Positions 35,538-47,900 of a stretch of 64,000 nt of DNA are shown in pieces; the stretch's first letter is position 1, and each line of letters begins with the position of its first letter. The position numbers were made by a program, and so were the translations under genes. The notes under the pieces were generated by a model. That model did no database searches. It worked only from the letters and a program-made list of their open reading frames with translations, and was not told where the DNA came from. This DNA comes from Paenibacillus polymyxa M1 (GTDB lineage Bacteria; Bacillota; Bacilli; Paenibacillales; Paenibacillaceae): contig NC_017542.1 of assembly GCF_000237325.1 (NCBI RefSeq), positions 5,031,001-5,095,000 on the forward strand, read 5' to 3'.

Positions 35538-35548
35538 TCACCTCCTTT
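35538..35548 (-). promoter_or_regulatory. STAB-SD-like AAAGGAGGTGA near the xylanase mRNA 5' end
   Basis: A near-perfect anti-Shine-Dalgarno match with no start codon at proper distance. It lies about 110 nt before the xylanase start and only ~10-20 nt inside the predicted transcript. In Bacillus, ribosome binding at such STAB-SD elements protects long-lived mRNAs from 5' decay; the same role is inferred here. Confidence 0.45.
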
Positions 35549-35565
35549 ATATGTAAAATTATATA

Positions 35566-35594
35566 ATAATAGTGATCACACAACCACTTGGCAA
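35566..35594 (-). promoter_or_regulatory. Sigma-A promoter of the xylanase gene
   Basis: On the minus strand TTGCCA, 17 nt, TATTAT, with a TGATCA palindrome inside the spacer. The predicted transcript would start near 35559, giving a leader of about 125 nt. Confidence 0.6.
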
Positions 35595-35595
35595 A

Positions 35596-35906
35596 TTAAA
35601 TATTAAACTTTACTATGTTTAGATTTCCCTGAGTTTTAAAATAGTGCAGCGCCAGCGTAGCGGCTCATGATGTGTGCATGCCATCTTGGATTTGGCCCAC
35701 AGTTCTTTCGCTCCGTAGGCTACATGAAGCGAACGACAGGAATATAGAGTTCTTTGGCCGCGGTGCCCTCACTCTGCGTAAACGCTCTAGTTATCTGCGC
35801 GAGTAGCAGTGCATTTTAAACCACAACTTGAAAAAATTTAGGTTTTTTAAAATTATATTTAGAGCTTTAAGTTTGCTATAGCGTACGCCTTTTTCCCTTT
35901 CATTTG
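35596..35906. other. Intergenic block with unexplained structure, no gene
   Basis: About 310 bp between the xylanase promoter and the pmxE terminator. No credible coding sequence. The part 35641-35811 is much richer in GC than the AT-rich flanks and contains, on the minus strand, two AAAGAACT direct repeats bracketing a hairpin (TTCGCTTC/GGAGCGAA). It could be a structured RNA, a repeat element or the ruin of a mobile element. Confidence 0.35.
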
Positions 35907-35965
35907 GAAAAAAACACCCGGCAGGATGTGTACCGAGAGAAATACGGCATACACCCAAACCGGGT
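35907..35965 (-). terminator. Terminator of the polymyxin operon
   Basis: On the minus strand ACCCGGTTTGGGTGTATG...CACATCC...GCCGGGT folds as a long interrupted stem and is followed by TTTTTTT. It starts 7 bp after the pmxE stop. Confidence 0.8.
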
Positions 35966-35971
35966 AAGGGA

Positions 35972-38900
35972 TTAGAAAATAATATCAATGGCCTCTAGCA
36001 CATCTTGCTCCTGTTCGGATTGCCCGTTCAGGGAAATATCCTTCAACAGCACCGAAGGCTGTTCGCAAATTTGGGTGATGATCACGAGCAGGTCCTGAGC
36101 GAAATTGTCGATCAGATTGCGCGTAAACAACTTGGTTGCATATTCAAACTGCCCGTTCATTCCCTCATCCAGCAACGAAATGACCAAGGTAAGATCAAAT
36201 TGGGAAACCGTATGAGTTTCCGGATAAGATTCGATCTTGATATCCCCGAAGCTTTGAACGTTATCTTCCTTGGTTTCCAGAACAAACATGACATCGAATA
36301 CAGGATTGCGGCTTTGATCTCGCGGCGCCTGCAGCTTTTTCACAAGCTCCTCGAACGGATAATCCTGGTGGTCGTAGGCCCCCAGCATCGTTTCTTTGAC
36401 TTCGTTCAAGTAAGCGAGGAACGTCTTCTCCCCGGACGGATAATGGCGAATCGCCAAAGTGTTGACAAACATTCCGATGAGCGGCTCCAGGTCGGCATGT
36501 GTGCGGCCCGAAGCCGGCGTGCCTACAATGAAGTCTTCTTGTCCCGAGTACTTGCTGAGCAAGATTGAATAGGCCGCCAATAACACCATATAAAGGGTGG
36601 CACCGTTCTCATCGGCGATGCGCTGCAAGCTGTCGGTCATCTGCTTGTCGATGCTGAAAGGCAGCACATCTCCCTCAAAGCTGCGAGCGGCAGGTCTGAC
36701 AAAGTCCGTAGGCAGTTCAAGCGTCGGCAGTTCGCCTTCCAGCACGTCCAGCCAGTAGGCTTCCTGACGTTTCAGCCGCTCTTTTACAGGTTCGGACTGC
36801 TGCCAAGCGGCGAATTCCTTGTATTGAATCCGAAGCGGTTCCAGAGTCTCGCCGTTATACAGGCGCAGCAGCTCTTCGACGAAGATGCCCATCGACATGC
36901 CATCTGTGACGATATGATGAATGTCCAGCATGAGCAGATGCCGTTCCGCTTCCCATTCGACTAAGCCCACACGTAGCAGCGGCGGCCGCTCCAAATCAAA
37001 GACGCGCACAAAGCCATCTACGATGCTCTTCGTTTCACTTTCCGTCGCTTTCGTATACTCGACGGCAAACTTCAAGTCCGGATAAATCCGTTGTACCGGT
37101 TCGCCGTCGACCATTTCGAAGCCGGTTCGCAAAATTTCGTGACGAGCTATCAATCCTTTGAGCGCCGCCTCGAATTGATTCCGTTCCAAGCGCCCGACGA
37201 GAACCGTCATGCCGGACATGTTGTAGCTAAGCTCGGCGCCTTCCATCTGCTGCTGGATGTACAGCCGTTTTTGCACGGAGGAAAGCGGATAGTAATCCCT
37301 CTTATCCAGAACCGGAATGGAGAGGTGTTCCTGCCGCTCCAATTGGCTGATCGCTTCGGCCATCGCTTCGATGGTCGAGTGCCGGAACACATCGCGCAGC
37401 GGCAGGTCCACGCTCAGCTCCTTGTGCACCTTGCTGACCAGCGTCGTCGCCCGCAGGGAGTGCCCGCCGAGGTCGAAGAAGTTGTCCGTCACGCCAATCG
37501 TGACCGACCCGAGCACGTCCTGCCAGATGGCGACCAGTTTCGCCTCCAGTTGGGTGCGCGGCGCCACATATTCGCGGCCTGCGCTTGCTCCCCCTTCCGG
37601 CGCCGGCAGCGCCTTCCGGTCGATCTTTCCGTTCGGCGTCAGAGGCAGGCGCTCCATCTCCACGAAGTACGACGGGATCATGTACCCCGGCAGCTCGCTG
37701 GCAATCGCCCGCTTCAGGTCCGCCGCCGTCAAGCCTTCTTCCGCTGTATAATAAGCGCACAAAGCTTTCTGACCCTCTTGATCTTCCCTGACGACGACGA
37801 CCGCTTCCTTCACGCCACCTACACTCAGCAGCTTCGCTTCGACTTCGCCCGTCTCAATCCGGTACCCCCGGATTTTCGCCTGGTTGTCGATCCGGCCGAT
37901 GAAGTCCACGTTGCCGTCCTCCATCCACCGCGCCAAGTCTCCCGTGCGGTACAGCCGCTCGCCCGCGGCGAACGGACTGTCTACGAACTTTTCTTCCGTC
38001 AGCTTCGGACGGTTCAAGTACCCGCGCGCCACTCCGACTCCGCCGATGACCAGCTCGCCCAGCACCCCGACCGGCACCGGATTCAGATGCGCATCCACGA
38101 TGTAGAATTTCGCATTCAGCCACGCTTTACCGATCGGCACATTACCTGTCTGCGGTAGCTTCGTCAGCTCCTCGTCGTAGAAGCTGGAGTCGATCGCCGC
38201 TTCCGTCACGCCGTATGCGTTGATGATCCGGAACAACGAGCCGAAGCGTTCCTGCAAGGTCCGGTAATCCGCCACGCTGCAGCTGTCCGAGCTCGTGATC
38301 AACAGCTCCATCCAGCTCATATCCAGCCCCTGCTCGTGCACGTACTCCAGGAACGGCACGATCAGCGCCGGCGTCGATTCGAAGATGGTGACCTGCTCCC
38401 GCTCAATCCAGTGGTGCAGACGAGACGGATCAATCCGGTCGTCCTTCGGCACGATCACCATCGTGCCTCCGTTGTACAGCGTCCGCGCGATATCTCCCAC
38501 GAACACGTCGAATGAGAAGCTTGCGAGCTGCAGCAGCCGCACCGGGAACTGATCCAACCGGTATTCCCGCCGGTAGCCCGCCGCTGTGTTCACCAGGCTG
38601 CGGTGCTCGATCATCACGCCCTTCGGCTTGCCCGTCGTTCCCGACGTATAGATCACGTACGCCAGTTCCTCCGGACGGGCTTCATGGAAGCTGTCGGTGC
38701 CAATATTCTGATGGCTCTCATCGCCGTCGTCCACAGCATCCGTCAGCTTGCCGGAGACCCTGCCCGAGCCAATCGGCGCATTCGCCCGCTCCTCGCTGTA
38801 CGACGCTTCGTCATCCAGGTACAGCACCGTGGCCAGCGCCAGCTCCTCTTCGCCGAGCCAGGCTTCGGCGCGCTCTCGCAGCGGCGTTTGCGTCAGCAGC

Positions 38901-41900
38901 ACCTTCGCTCCGCTGTCTTCAAGCATGAACCGCACGCGCTCCGCCGGATAATCCGGGTCCAGCGGCACATACGCCCCGCCCGCTTTCCAGACGGCCAGCA
39001 CGGCCACCAGCAAGTCCACCGAACGCTCGGCGAGAATGCCGACGATCGTCTCCCGGCCGATGCCGCTTGCGCGCAGCGTAGCCGCCAAGCGGTTCGCCCG
39101 CTCGTTCAGCTCCGCATACGTCAGCCGGTCGTTCTCGTACACGACGGCTGCCTCTTCCGGCGTGCGCTCCACCTGTTCCTCGAACAGCCGGTGGAACGCG
39201 GCCGCAGGAGTCGCTTCCGGCTGCGCCGGGTTAAACGCGCCGAGAATCTGCTCTTTTTCCGCCGGTGTCAAAATGCCCAGCTCGGCAATAGTCGCCGTCG
39301 GGTTGCGGAGAATGGATTCAAGCAGCTGCAAGTAGTGAGCGGCCAATTTCTCCACCGTTTCGGTTTTATAAAGAGCAGTAGCATATTCAAACAGATATTC
39401 CAAGCCTTCCTCGATCTCCGTGACGTCCAAGCTGAGATCGAATTTAGAAACAATTTCTTCGCTGGCATACGTCGACAAATGGAGTCCGGGAAGCTGGATT
39501 TCCAAATTCTCTGTATTCTGCAAAGCAAACATTGTATCGAATAGCGGATTGCGGCGTAAATCGCGAGCCACGTTCACTTTATCCACCAGTTCCTCAAACG
39601 GATAATTCTGATGTTCAAAAGCGCCCAGCGTCGTCTCCTTGATTTCCTTCAAGTAGTCAAGGAACGTCTTACCGGCAGCCGGATAACTGCGGATGGCCAG
39701 GGTATTGACGAACATCCCGATCAGCGGCTGAACGTCGCTGTGATTTCTTCCCGCAATCGGCGTACCGACCACCACGTCTTCTTGCCCTGTATACTTATGC
39801 AATAATATTGTATAACCAGCAAGCAGAACCATGTAAAGCGTTGCGCCGTTCTCGGCTGCAAGCCGTTTCAGACCCTCGCTTTTCTTGCTATCCATAAACA
39901 ATTGCAGCGTGCGGCCCTCGTAGCTCTGCATAGACGGGCGCGGATAGTCCGTCGGCAATTCCAAAACCGGCAGCTCTCCGCGGAACATGTCGAGCCAGTA
40001 GGCTTCCTGCTTGGCAAGCTGAGCTTTCTGCTCGTCCGATTGCTGCCATACCGCATAATCTTTGTATTGAATGCGGAGCGGCTCCAACTGTTCCCCGCTG
40101 TACAAGCGGACGAACTCTTCGATCAGTACGTCAATCGAAACGCCGTCGGATACGATATGATGCGTATCGAACATTAGAATGTGCCGGTCCGGCGCCAGTT
40201 CGGCAAGGCCTACCCGCAGAAGTGGCGGCTTCGCTAGATCAAACGGACGAACGAATTGGCGCACCGTTTCTTCCGCCTGCTCCCCGCTGATCTGCACATA
40301 TTCCACCTGGAAGGCGACTTCTTCGTAAATCCGCTGAACCGCTTCGCCTTTTACCATCTCAAAGCCGGTACGCAGCGTTTCATGACGAGCTACGAGCCCG
40401 CGGAACGCTTCTTCAAACCGCTGCCGGTCGAGCCCTCCTTCGAGTAGCATAGCTCCCGGTATGTTGTAACTCAGCTCGGCTCCTTCCAGCTGGTTCAAGA
40501 TATAGAGACGTTTCTGAGCGGAAGAGAGCGGATAATACTCGCTAGGTTCCGCAGCCGGAATAGCCGTGAACGAGCCGATCTCCAGCCGCTCCATAGCCGC
40601 GGCCATTTCCTCAACCGTCGAGTAGCGGAATACGTCGCGAAGCGGGAATTCAACGCCTAGCTCCTTATGCATTTTGCTGACAAGCGTCGTCGCCCGCAGG
40701 GAGTGTCCGCCGAGGTCGAAGAAGTTGTCCGTTACGCCTACCGCCTTCTCCCGAACAAGTACATCCTGCCAAATGGCGGCCAGCTTCGCCTCAAGTTCGG
40801 TGCGCGGCGCCACGTATTCGCGGCCTGCGCTTGCTCCCCCTTCCGGTGCTGGCAGCGCCTTCCGGTCGATCTTTCCGTTCGGCGTCAGAGGCAGGCGCTC
40901 CATCTCCACGAAGTACGACGGGATCATGTACCCCGGCAGCTCGCTGGCAATCGCCCGCTTCAGGTCCAACGCCGTCAAGCCTTCTTCCGCTGTATAATAA
41001 GCGCACAAAGCTTTCTGACCTTCTTGATCTTCCCTGACGACGACGACCGCTTCCTTCACGCCACCTACACTCAGCAGCTTCGCTTCGACTTCGCCCGTCT
41101 CAATCCGGTACCCCCGGATTTTCGCCTGGTTGTCGATCCGGCCGATGAAGTCCACGTTGCCGTCCTCCATCCATCGCGCCAAGTCTCCCGTGCGGTACAG
41201 CCGCTCGCCCGCGGCGAACGGACTGTCTACGAACTTTTCTTCCGTCAGCTCCGGACGGTTCAAGTACCCGCGCGCCACTCCGACTCCGCCGATGACCAGC
41301 TCGCCCAGCACCCCGACCGGCACCGGATTCAGATGCGCATCCACGATGTAGAATTTCGCATTCAGCCACGCTTTACCGATCGGCACATTACCTGTCTGCG
41401 GTAGCTTCGTCAGCTCCTCGTCGTAGAAGCTGGAGTCGATCGCCGCTTCCGTCACGCCGTATGCGTTGATGATCCGGAACAACGAGTCGAAGCGTTCCTG
41501 CAAGGTCCGGTAATCCGCCACGCTGCAGCTGTCCGAGCTCGTGATCAACAGCTCCATCCAGCTCATATCCAGCCGCTGCTCGTGCACGTACTCCAGGAAC
41601 GGCACGATCAGCGCCGGCGTCGATTCGAAGATGGTGACCTGCTCCCGCTCAATCCAGTAGTGCAGACGAGACGGATCGATCCGGTCGTCCTTCGGCACGA
41701 TCACCATCGTGCCTCCGTTGTACAGCGTCCGCGCGATATCTCCCACGAACACGTCGAACGAGAAGCTTGCGAGCTGCAGCAGCCGCACCGGGAACTGGTT
41801 CAACCGGTATTCCCGCCGGTAGCCCGCCGCCGTGTTCACCAGGCTGCGGTGCTCGATCATCACGCCCTTCGGCTTGCCCGTCGTTCCCGACGTATAGATC

Positions 41901-44900
41901 ACGTACGCCAGTTCCTCCGGACGGGCTTCATGGAAGCTGTCGGTGCCAATATTCTGATGGCTCTCATCGCCGTCGTCCACAGCATCCGTCAGCTTGCCGG
42001 AGACTATGCCGGAGCCAATCGGCGCATTCGCCCGCTCCTCGCTGTACGACGCTTCGTCGTCCAGGTACAGCACCGCCGCCAGCGCCAGCTCCTCTTCGCC
42101 AAGCCAGGCTTCAGCACGCTCTCGCAGCGGCGTTTGCGTCAGCAGTACCTTCGCTCCGCTGTCTTCAAGCATGAACCGCACGCGCTCCGCCGGATAATCC
42201 GGGTCCAGCGGCACATACGCCCCGCCCGCTTTCCAGACGGCCAGCACGGCCACCAGCAAGTCCACCGAACGCTCGGCGAGAATGCCGACGATCGTCTCCC
42301 GGCCGATGCCACTTGCGCGCAGCGTAGCCGCCAAGCGGTTCGCCCGCTCGTTCAGCTCCGCATACGTCAGCCGGTCGTTCTCGTACACGACGGCCGCCTC
42401 TTCCGGCGTGCGCTCCGCCTGTTCCTCAAACAGCCGGTGGAACGCGGCCGCAGGAGCCGCTTCCGGCTGCGCCGGATTAAACGCGCCAAGAATTTGCTCT
42501 TTTTCCGCCGCCGTCAAAAGCTCCAACTGATTCACGCGGATGTTCGGGTTAGCCGCAACCTTCTCCAGTGCTTGGGCAAAATGTCCGTGGATCAGCCTGA
42601 TGTCTTCCTCTCTGAACGTCAGCGCATTGTACGTAAACCGCAGCAAAATATGCTCTTCCGGAATGACGGTAATGTCTAGGTCGTAGTTCGTTTGCTCCGG
42701 CGACTGGATATTAGCGATTTTCAGCGCTTCTTGGTCTCCGCCGACGACCTGCTCAATCTGTTCTTCCATCGGATAATTTTCAAAGACCATGATATGGTTG
42801 ATCAAGTCTCGCTTTTGCTCGCTCAGCGACTGAATTTCGAACAGCGGGAACGTTTCGTAAGCTCCCGATGCCAGCGCTTGATCCTGGGTTTTTCTCAAGA
42901 TATCGGCTACCGTCTCCCCGGCTTTGCCTTGAATACGGACCGGGATCGTATTAATAAACAGGCCGATCATGCTTTCGATGCCCGGAATTTCCGCTGGACG
43001 CCCGGATACGACGGAGCCGAATACGACATCCTCGCTGTTGTTGTATACCTGCAAAACCAGTCCCCATACGGTCTGCATGAACGTATTGAGCGTCACCTGC
43101 TGCTGGCGCGCCACCCGCTCGATTTGCCCGGTCAGTTCCTTGCTGAGTTCCACATCGATTTCAGCCGCTTCAAAATGGCCCTGCTTCAGCTGCGTTTTCT
43201 CCTGGGGCAGCTTGGTCTGCTGATCGTAACCCGCCAAATACTCGGACCAGTAACGCGAAGCTTTCGCGGCATCTTGAGCTTCCAGCCATTCGATATACCG
43301 GGAGTACGAGGTAACCGGAGGAAGCTCCAGCGTCTGCTTCTCTTGGAACGCGAAGTAGGTGTCGAACACTTCCTTGATCATGAAGGACATGCACCAGCCG
43401 TCCATCAAAATGTGATGGTGACTCCAGATCACATGGTAGGACTCGTCGCCCGTGCGCAAAACTGTCACGCGCATAAGAGAGCCTCGGGCCAAATCGAACT
43501 TGTTCGCTTTATCCGCGCTGACGAAATCGGCTATCGTCTTCTCCGGGTCTTCATCGCTTACCGAGCGAATATCTTCGAAGTACACTTCACACTTCCGCTC
43601 GCGGAATACCACTTGAATCGGCTCGTCTCTCCAGCCGGTAATAAAGTTGGTCCGCAGCGCCTCATTCCGCTGCACCAGCGTATCCAATCCTTGGGTGAAG
43701 GCTTCGACATTCAGGCTTCCGCACAGATCGAAGGTCACCTGTTCGAAGTAAGCTTCCGAATCGGCATCCAGCAGGCTGTGGAACAACATCCCTTTTTGCA
43801 GCGGAGTCAGGGTGTATACATTCTCCAGTTCGCCGAGCGCCGCCGTATGTTCGGCCAGCCGCTCCAGTTCCTCCACCGTCACATCTTGAAGCAGTACGTC
43901 GCTAGGCGTAAGCTCCGGCCGCTCTTTCGATACGCAATGGCTGATGACTTCACGCAAGCTCGAATGAAGCAGGGTACCCAGGCGCTCTATCGTTTCCCGT
44001 TTATACTGGGTTTCCCCATAACGGATCGTGAGTTCCTGCACTCCTTCCGACACCATACCGTTGATATCGAGGACATAATCCATCACTGCATTCGGACTTG
44101 AATCGGAGCCCGGGCTGAACGGAGACGGCCGCGAGCCGCTGCTTTCGTAATCCTGGTCGAACTGACCCAAATAGTTAAAGCTGATCTCCGGCTCCAAAGC
44201 GAAGCGCTCGCCGTCACGCGGCGCCGACAAATAACGCAGGATGCCGTAGCCGATTCCTTTGTTCGGAATGCGGCGCAAGCTTTCTTTAACCTGTTTCACC
44301 TGATGACCGAGCGCCTGGGCGTGACCCGGCTCCAGAACGACAGGGAATTGGCTTGTAAACCAGCCTACCGTGCGCGTAATGTCCACATCCGGCAAAATAT
44401 CTTCCCGGCCGTGGCCTTCGAGATTCACCAGCACGCGTTCCCGGCCGCTCCAAGCTTGTATCGCGAGGCCAAGCGCGGCAAGCAGCAAATCGTTCATTTC
44501 CGTATGGTAAGCACGGTGTGCCTGCTTCAGCAGCTGTTCGGTTTCCTCCGCCGTCAAGCGAACGGTCACGAGCCCGCTGTCCTTCAGCTTGGATCTGCCT
44601 TGTTCAAAATCTTTCGGAAGCGGCTCATAGGTCAATTGCTCGATATGCTGCCAGTACTCTCTCTCGCTTTCCATCGCCGGACCGTTCGCATAATCAGCGA
44701 GCTGTTTCGCCCACGTTTGGAATGAATCCGTTTTGAGCGGCAGACGGATCGGCTGCCCTTGCAGCGCCTGCTCATAGCCGGCAGCAAAATCCTCAAGCAG
44801 AATCCGCCAGGATACGCCGTCTACGACCAAGTGATGGATCGCGATGAGCAGGTGGTCGCCGTCGTCGCAGCGGAACAAGCCGAGCTTCACCAGCGGACCG

Positions 44901-47900
44901 TTTTCCAGATCGATGCTCGCTTGAATGTCATTTGCCTTAGCCTCTACCGCTTCTTTCACGTCGCCGACTCCCTTGAAATCGACAAATTCCAGATCGAACA
45001 GCGCTTCGTTCTCCCCGGCGCCGCGGTTCCAGGCGATATAGCCATTCTCGGTTTGGCGGTAAACCGTACGGAGAGCATCGTGATGCACGACAAGCTGACG
45101 CACCGCTTGACGTAAAGCTTCTTCGTCAAAGCCTTGCTTGGAGAACTGCATGAACGCCTGGTTGCTGTGATGCACGTCGGCCGGATTTTGTTCAAAGAAC
45201 CAGCGCTGAATCGGGGTCAAGATGACCTCTCCCGTCACTTCGGCCTGGCTTGCCGTTCTCTCCGCCGTTTGCAGCTGCAAACTAAGGGCGGAAATCGTCG
45301 GGTAATGGAACAAATCTTTCATGACCAGCTTGTACCCCGTTTGCAAAAGACGGGACGATACCTGCAAGGCCTTGATCGAATCGCCGCCGAGCGCAAAGAA
45401 ATTGTCCATCGTGCCGACCTGATCCACGCCCAGCACCGACTGCCAGACCGACGCAAGTGCTTGCTCGGCAGGAGTACGAGGTGCCGTGTATGCAGCCTCG
45501 GCACGAATGCTTCCTTCCGGTACAGGCAGCGCTTTACGGTCGATCTTCCCGTTCGGCGTAAGCGGCAATTGATCCAGGCGCATGATGCGCGAAGGCACCA
45601 TATGGGAAGGCAGCGCGGCGTCCAGATGGGCCACAAGCCCTTCCAGATCGAAGCTGGAATCCGCTACGACATACCCGCACAAATATTTCTGCCCCCGCTC
45701 GTCCGTCCGGTCGATGACAAGCGCTTGACGCACGCCGGCAAAATTTTTCATGGCCGCTTCAATTTCACCAAGCTCGATCCGATAGCCGCGAATTTTCACC
45801 TGGTTGTCGATCCGGCCGATGAAGTCCACGTTGCCGTCCGGCATCCAGCGCGCCAGGTCGCCCGTCCGGTACAGCCGCTCCCCAGCGGCGAACGGGCTGT
45901 CTACGAATTTCTCCGCCGTCAAATCCGGGCGATTCAAGTAACCGCGGCCCACACCCGCTCCGCCGATAACCAGCTCGCCCAACACCCCGATCGGCACCGG
46001 CTTCAGATTCGCATCCACGATGTAGAACTTGGCGTTCAGCCAAGCTTTGCCGATCGGCACGCTACCCGTCTTCGGCAGCTTCTTCAGCGGCTCGTCATAG
46101 AAGCTGGAGTCAATCGCCGCTTCCGTTACGCCGTAGCTGTTAATAATACGGAACTGCGAGCCGAAGCGCTCCTGCAAGGTGCGGTAATCCGCTACGCTGC
46201 ACGCATCCGAGCTTGTGATCAGCAGCTGCATCGAGCTGAGGTCCAGACCCTCGGCATGCACATGCTCCATGAACGGCACGATCAGCGCCGGAGTCGATTC
46301 GAACACCGTCACGGCGTAGTCGCGAATCCAGCCGTAGAGGCGGGTTGGATCAATCCGGTCGTCCTTCGGCACGATGACCATGGTGCCCCCGTTGTACAGC
46401 GTCCGCGCAATGTCGCCGACGAACACGTCGAACGAGAAGCTGGCGAGCTGCAGCAGCCGGATCGGGAACTGATCCAGGCGGTATTCCCGCCGGTAGCCCG
46501 CCGCCGTGTTCACCAGGCTGCGGTGCTCGATCATCACGCCCTTCGGCTTGCCCGTCGTTCCCGACGTATAGATCACGTAAGCCAAATCGCGCGGCTTGTT
46601 CACATTCGCCGGATTCGATGCGAGATCCGCCGCTAGTACGTTCTTCTCGGCTTCTGCCGTGGCGGACGTTTCGGCAGCAGCCGTTTCCGCTTGCGCCAAA
46701 GCCTCCGCCTCTGCGCCTGCTTCGCCCAAAGCTTGTACGCCCACAGCCGCTTCCGACGCGCCGAGGCTGTACGTCGCGGCGTCGTCAAGCGCAAGCACCG
46801 TTTGCAGCACTAGAGCTCCGTCGCTGCACCAAGCTTCCGCCTGCTCCAGCAGGCGGGTCTGCGTGAGCAGCACCGACGCCCCGCTGTCCGCGAGCATATA
46901 CTCGATCCGCTCCGCCGGATAGTCCGGGTCGAGCGGCACATAAGCGCCACCCGCTTTCCATACGGCGAGCACCCCGATCAACAGCTCCGCCGAACGGCCG
47001 GCCAGAATGCCGACCACCTGCTCCGGCTTCACCCCGCGCTCCCGCAGTGCAAACGCCAGACGATTCGCTTTGGCGTTCAGCTCCGCATACGTCAGCTTGC
47101 TGTCTTCGTAGACAACCGCCAGCGCTCCCGGAGTGCGCTCCGCCTGCTCCTCGAACAGCTCGTGGAACGTTCTCTCTCTCCACGACTCATCCGCTTCCAA
47201 ACCTGTACCCTCTGCGGCGGGTTGCTTCGCAAGAGCCGAAGACGACACGTCAAACCCGACCAGCAAATCATGCTTTTCGCTGTCCGTCAAGATATCCAAA
47301 TCCGAAATCCGCGCACCCGGCTGAGCCAGGATCGACGCCAAAAGCTGCTCGTAATGACCCGCCAGCCGTACCATCGTTTCCTGTCTAAACAACGAGGTAG
47401 CGTACTCGATCTTGCAAACCAGCTCGTTATCAGCTTCCACGATATCAAAGCTAAGATCAAACTTTGCCGTCTTTTCCTCGATGTCGAACAGCGACCATTT
47501 CAAACCTTCCAGGGGTAAATCCAAGCTTTCGTGCTTTTGCAAAGAAAACATGGTGTCAAACAGAGGATTCCGGCTTAAATCCCGGCTCACCTGAAGAGCT
47601 TCCACCAGCTCCTCGAACGGATAGTCCTGGTGCTCGTAGGCTCCAAGCGTCGTTTCCTTCACTTCCTGCAAGTAATCCAGGAACGTCCGCTCCGCCACCG
47701 GGGCCAAGCGAAGGGCCAGCGTATTGACGAACATGCCGATAATCGGCTGCAGGTCGGCGTGAGAACGGGCGGCAATCGGAGTGCCAACCACTATATCTTC
47801 CTGTCCCGCGTATTTATGAAGCAATACGGAGTACGCAGCTAGCAGAAGCATGTACAGCGTCGCCCCCGAATCGCCGGCAAGCCGTTTGAGAGCTTCGCTT

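Noticed and set aside
37091..46636. Long plus-strand frames (up to 500 codons) opposite pmxE
   Set aside because: Arg/His-rich shadow translations of GC-rich NRPS sequence; they repeat wherever the adenylation domains repeat and lack ribosome sites and families.
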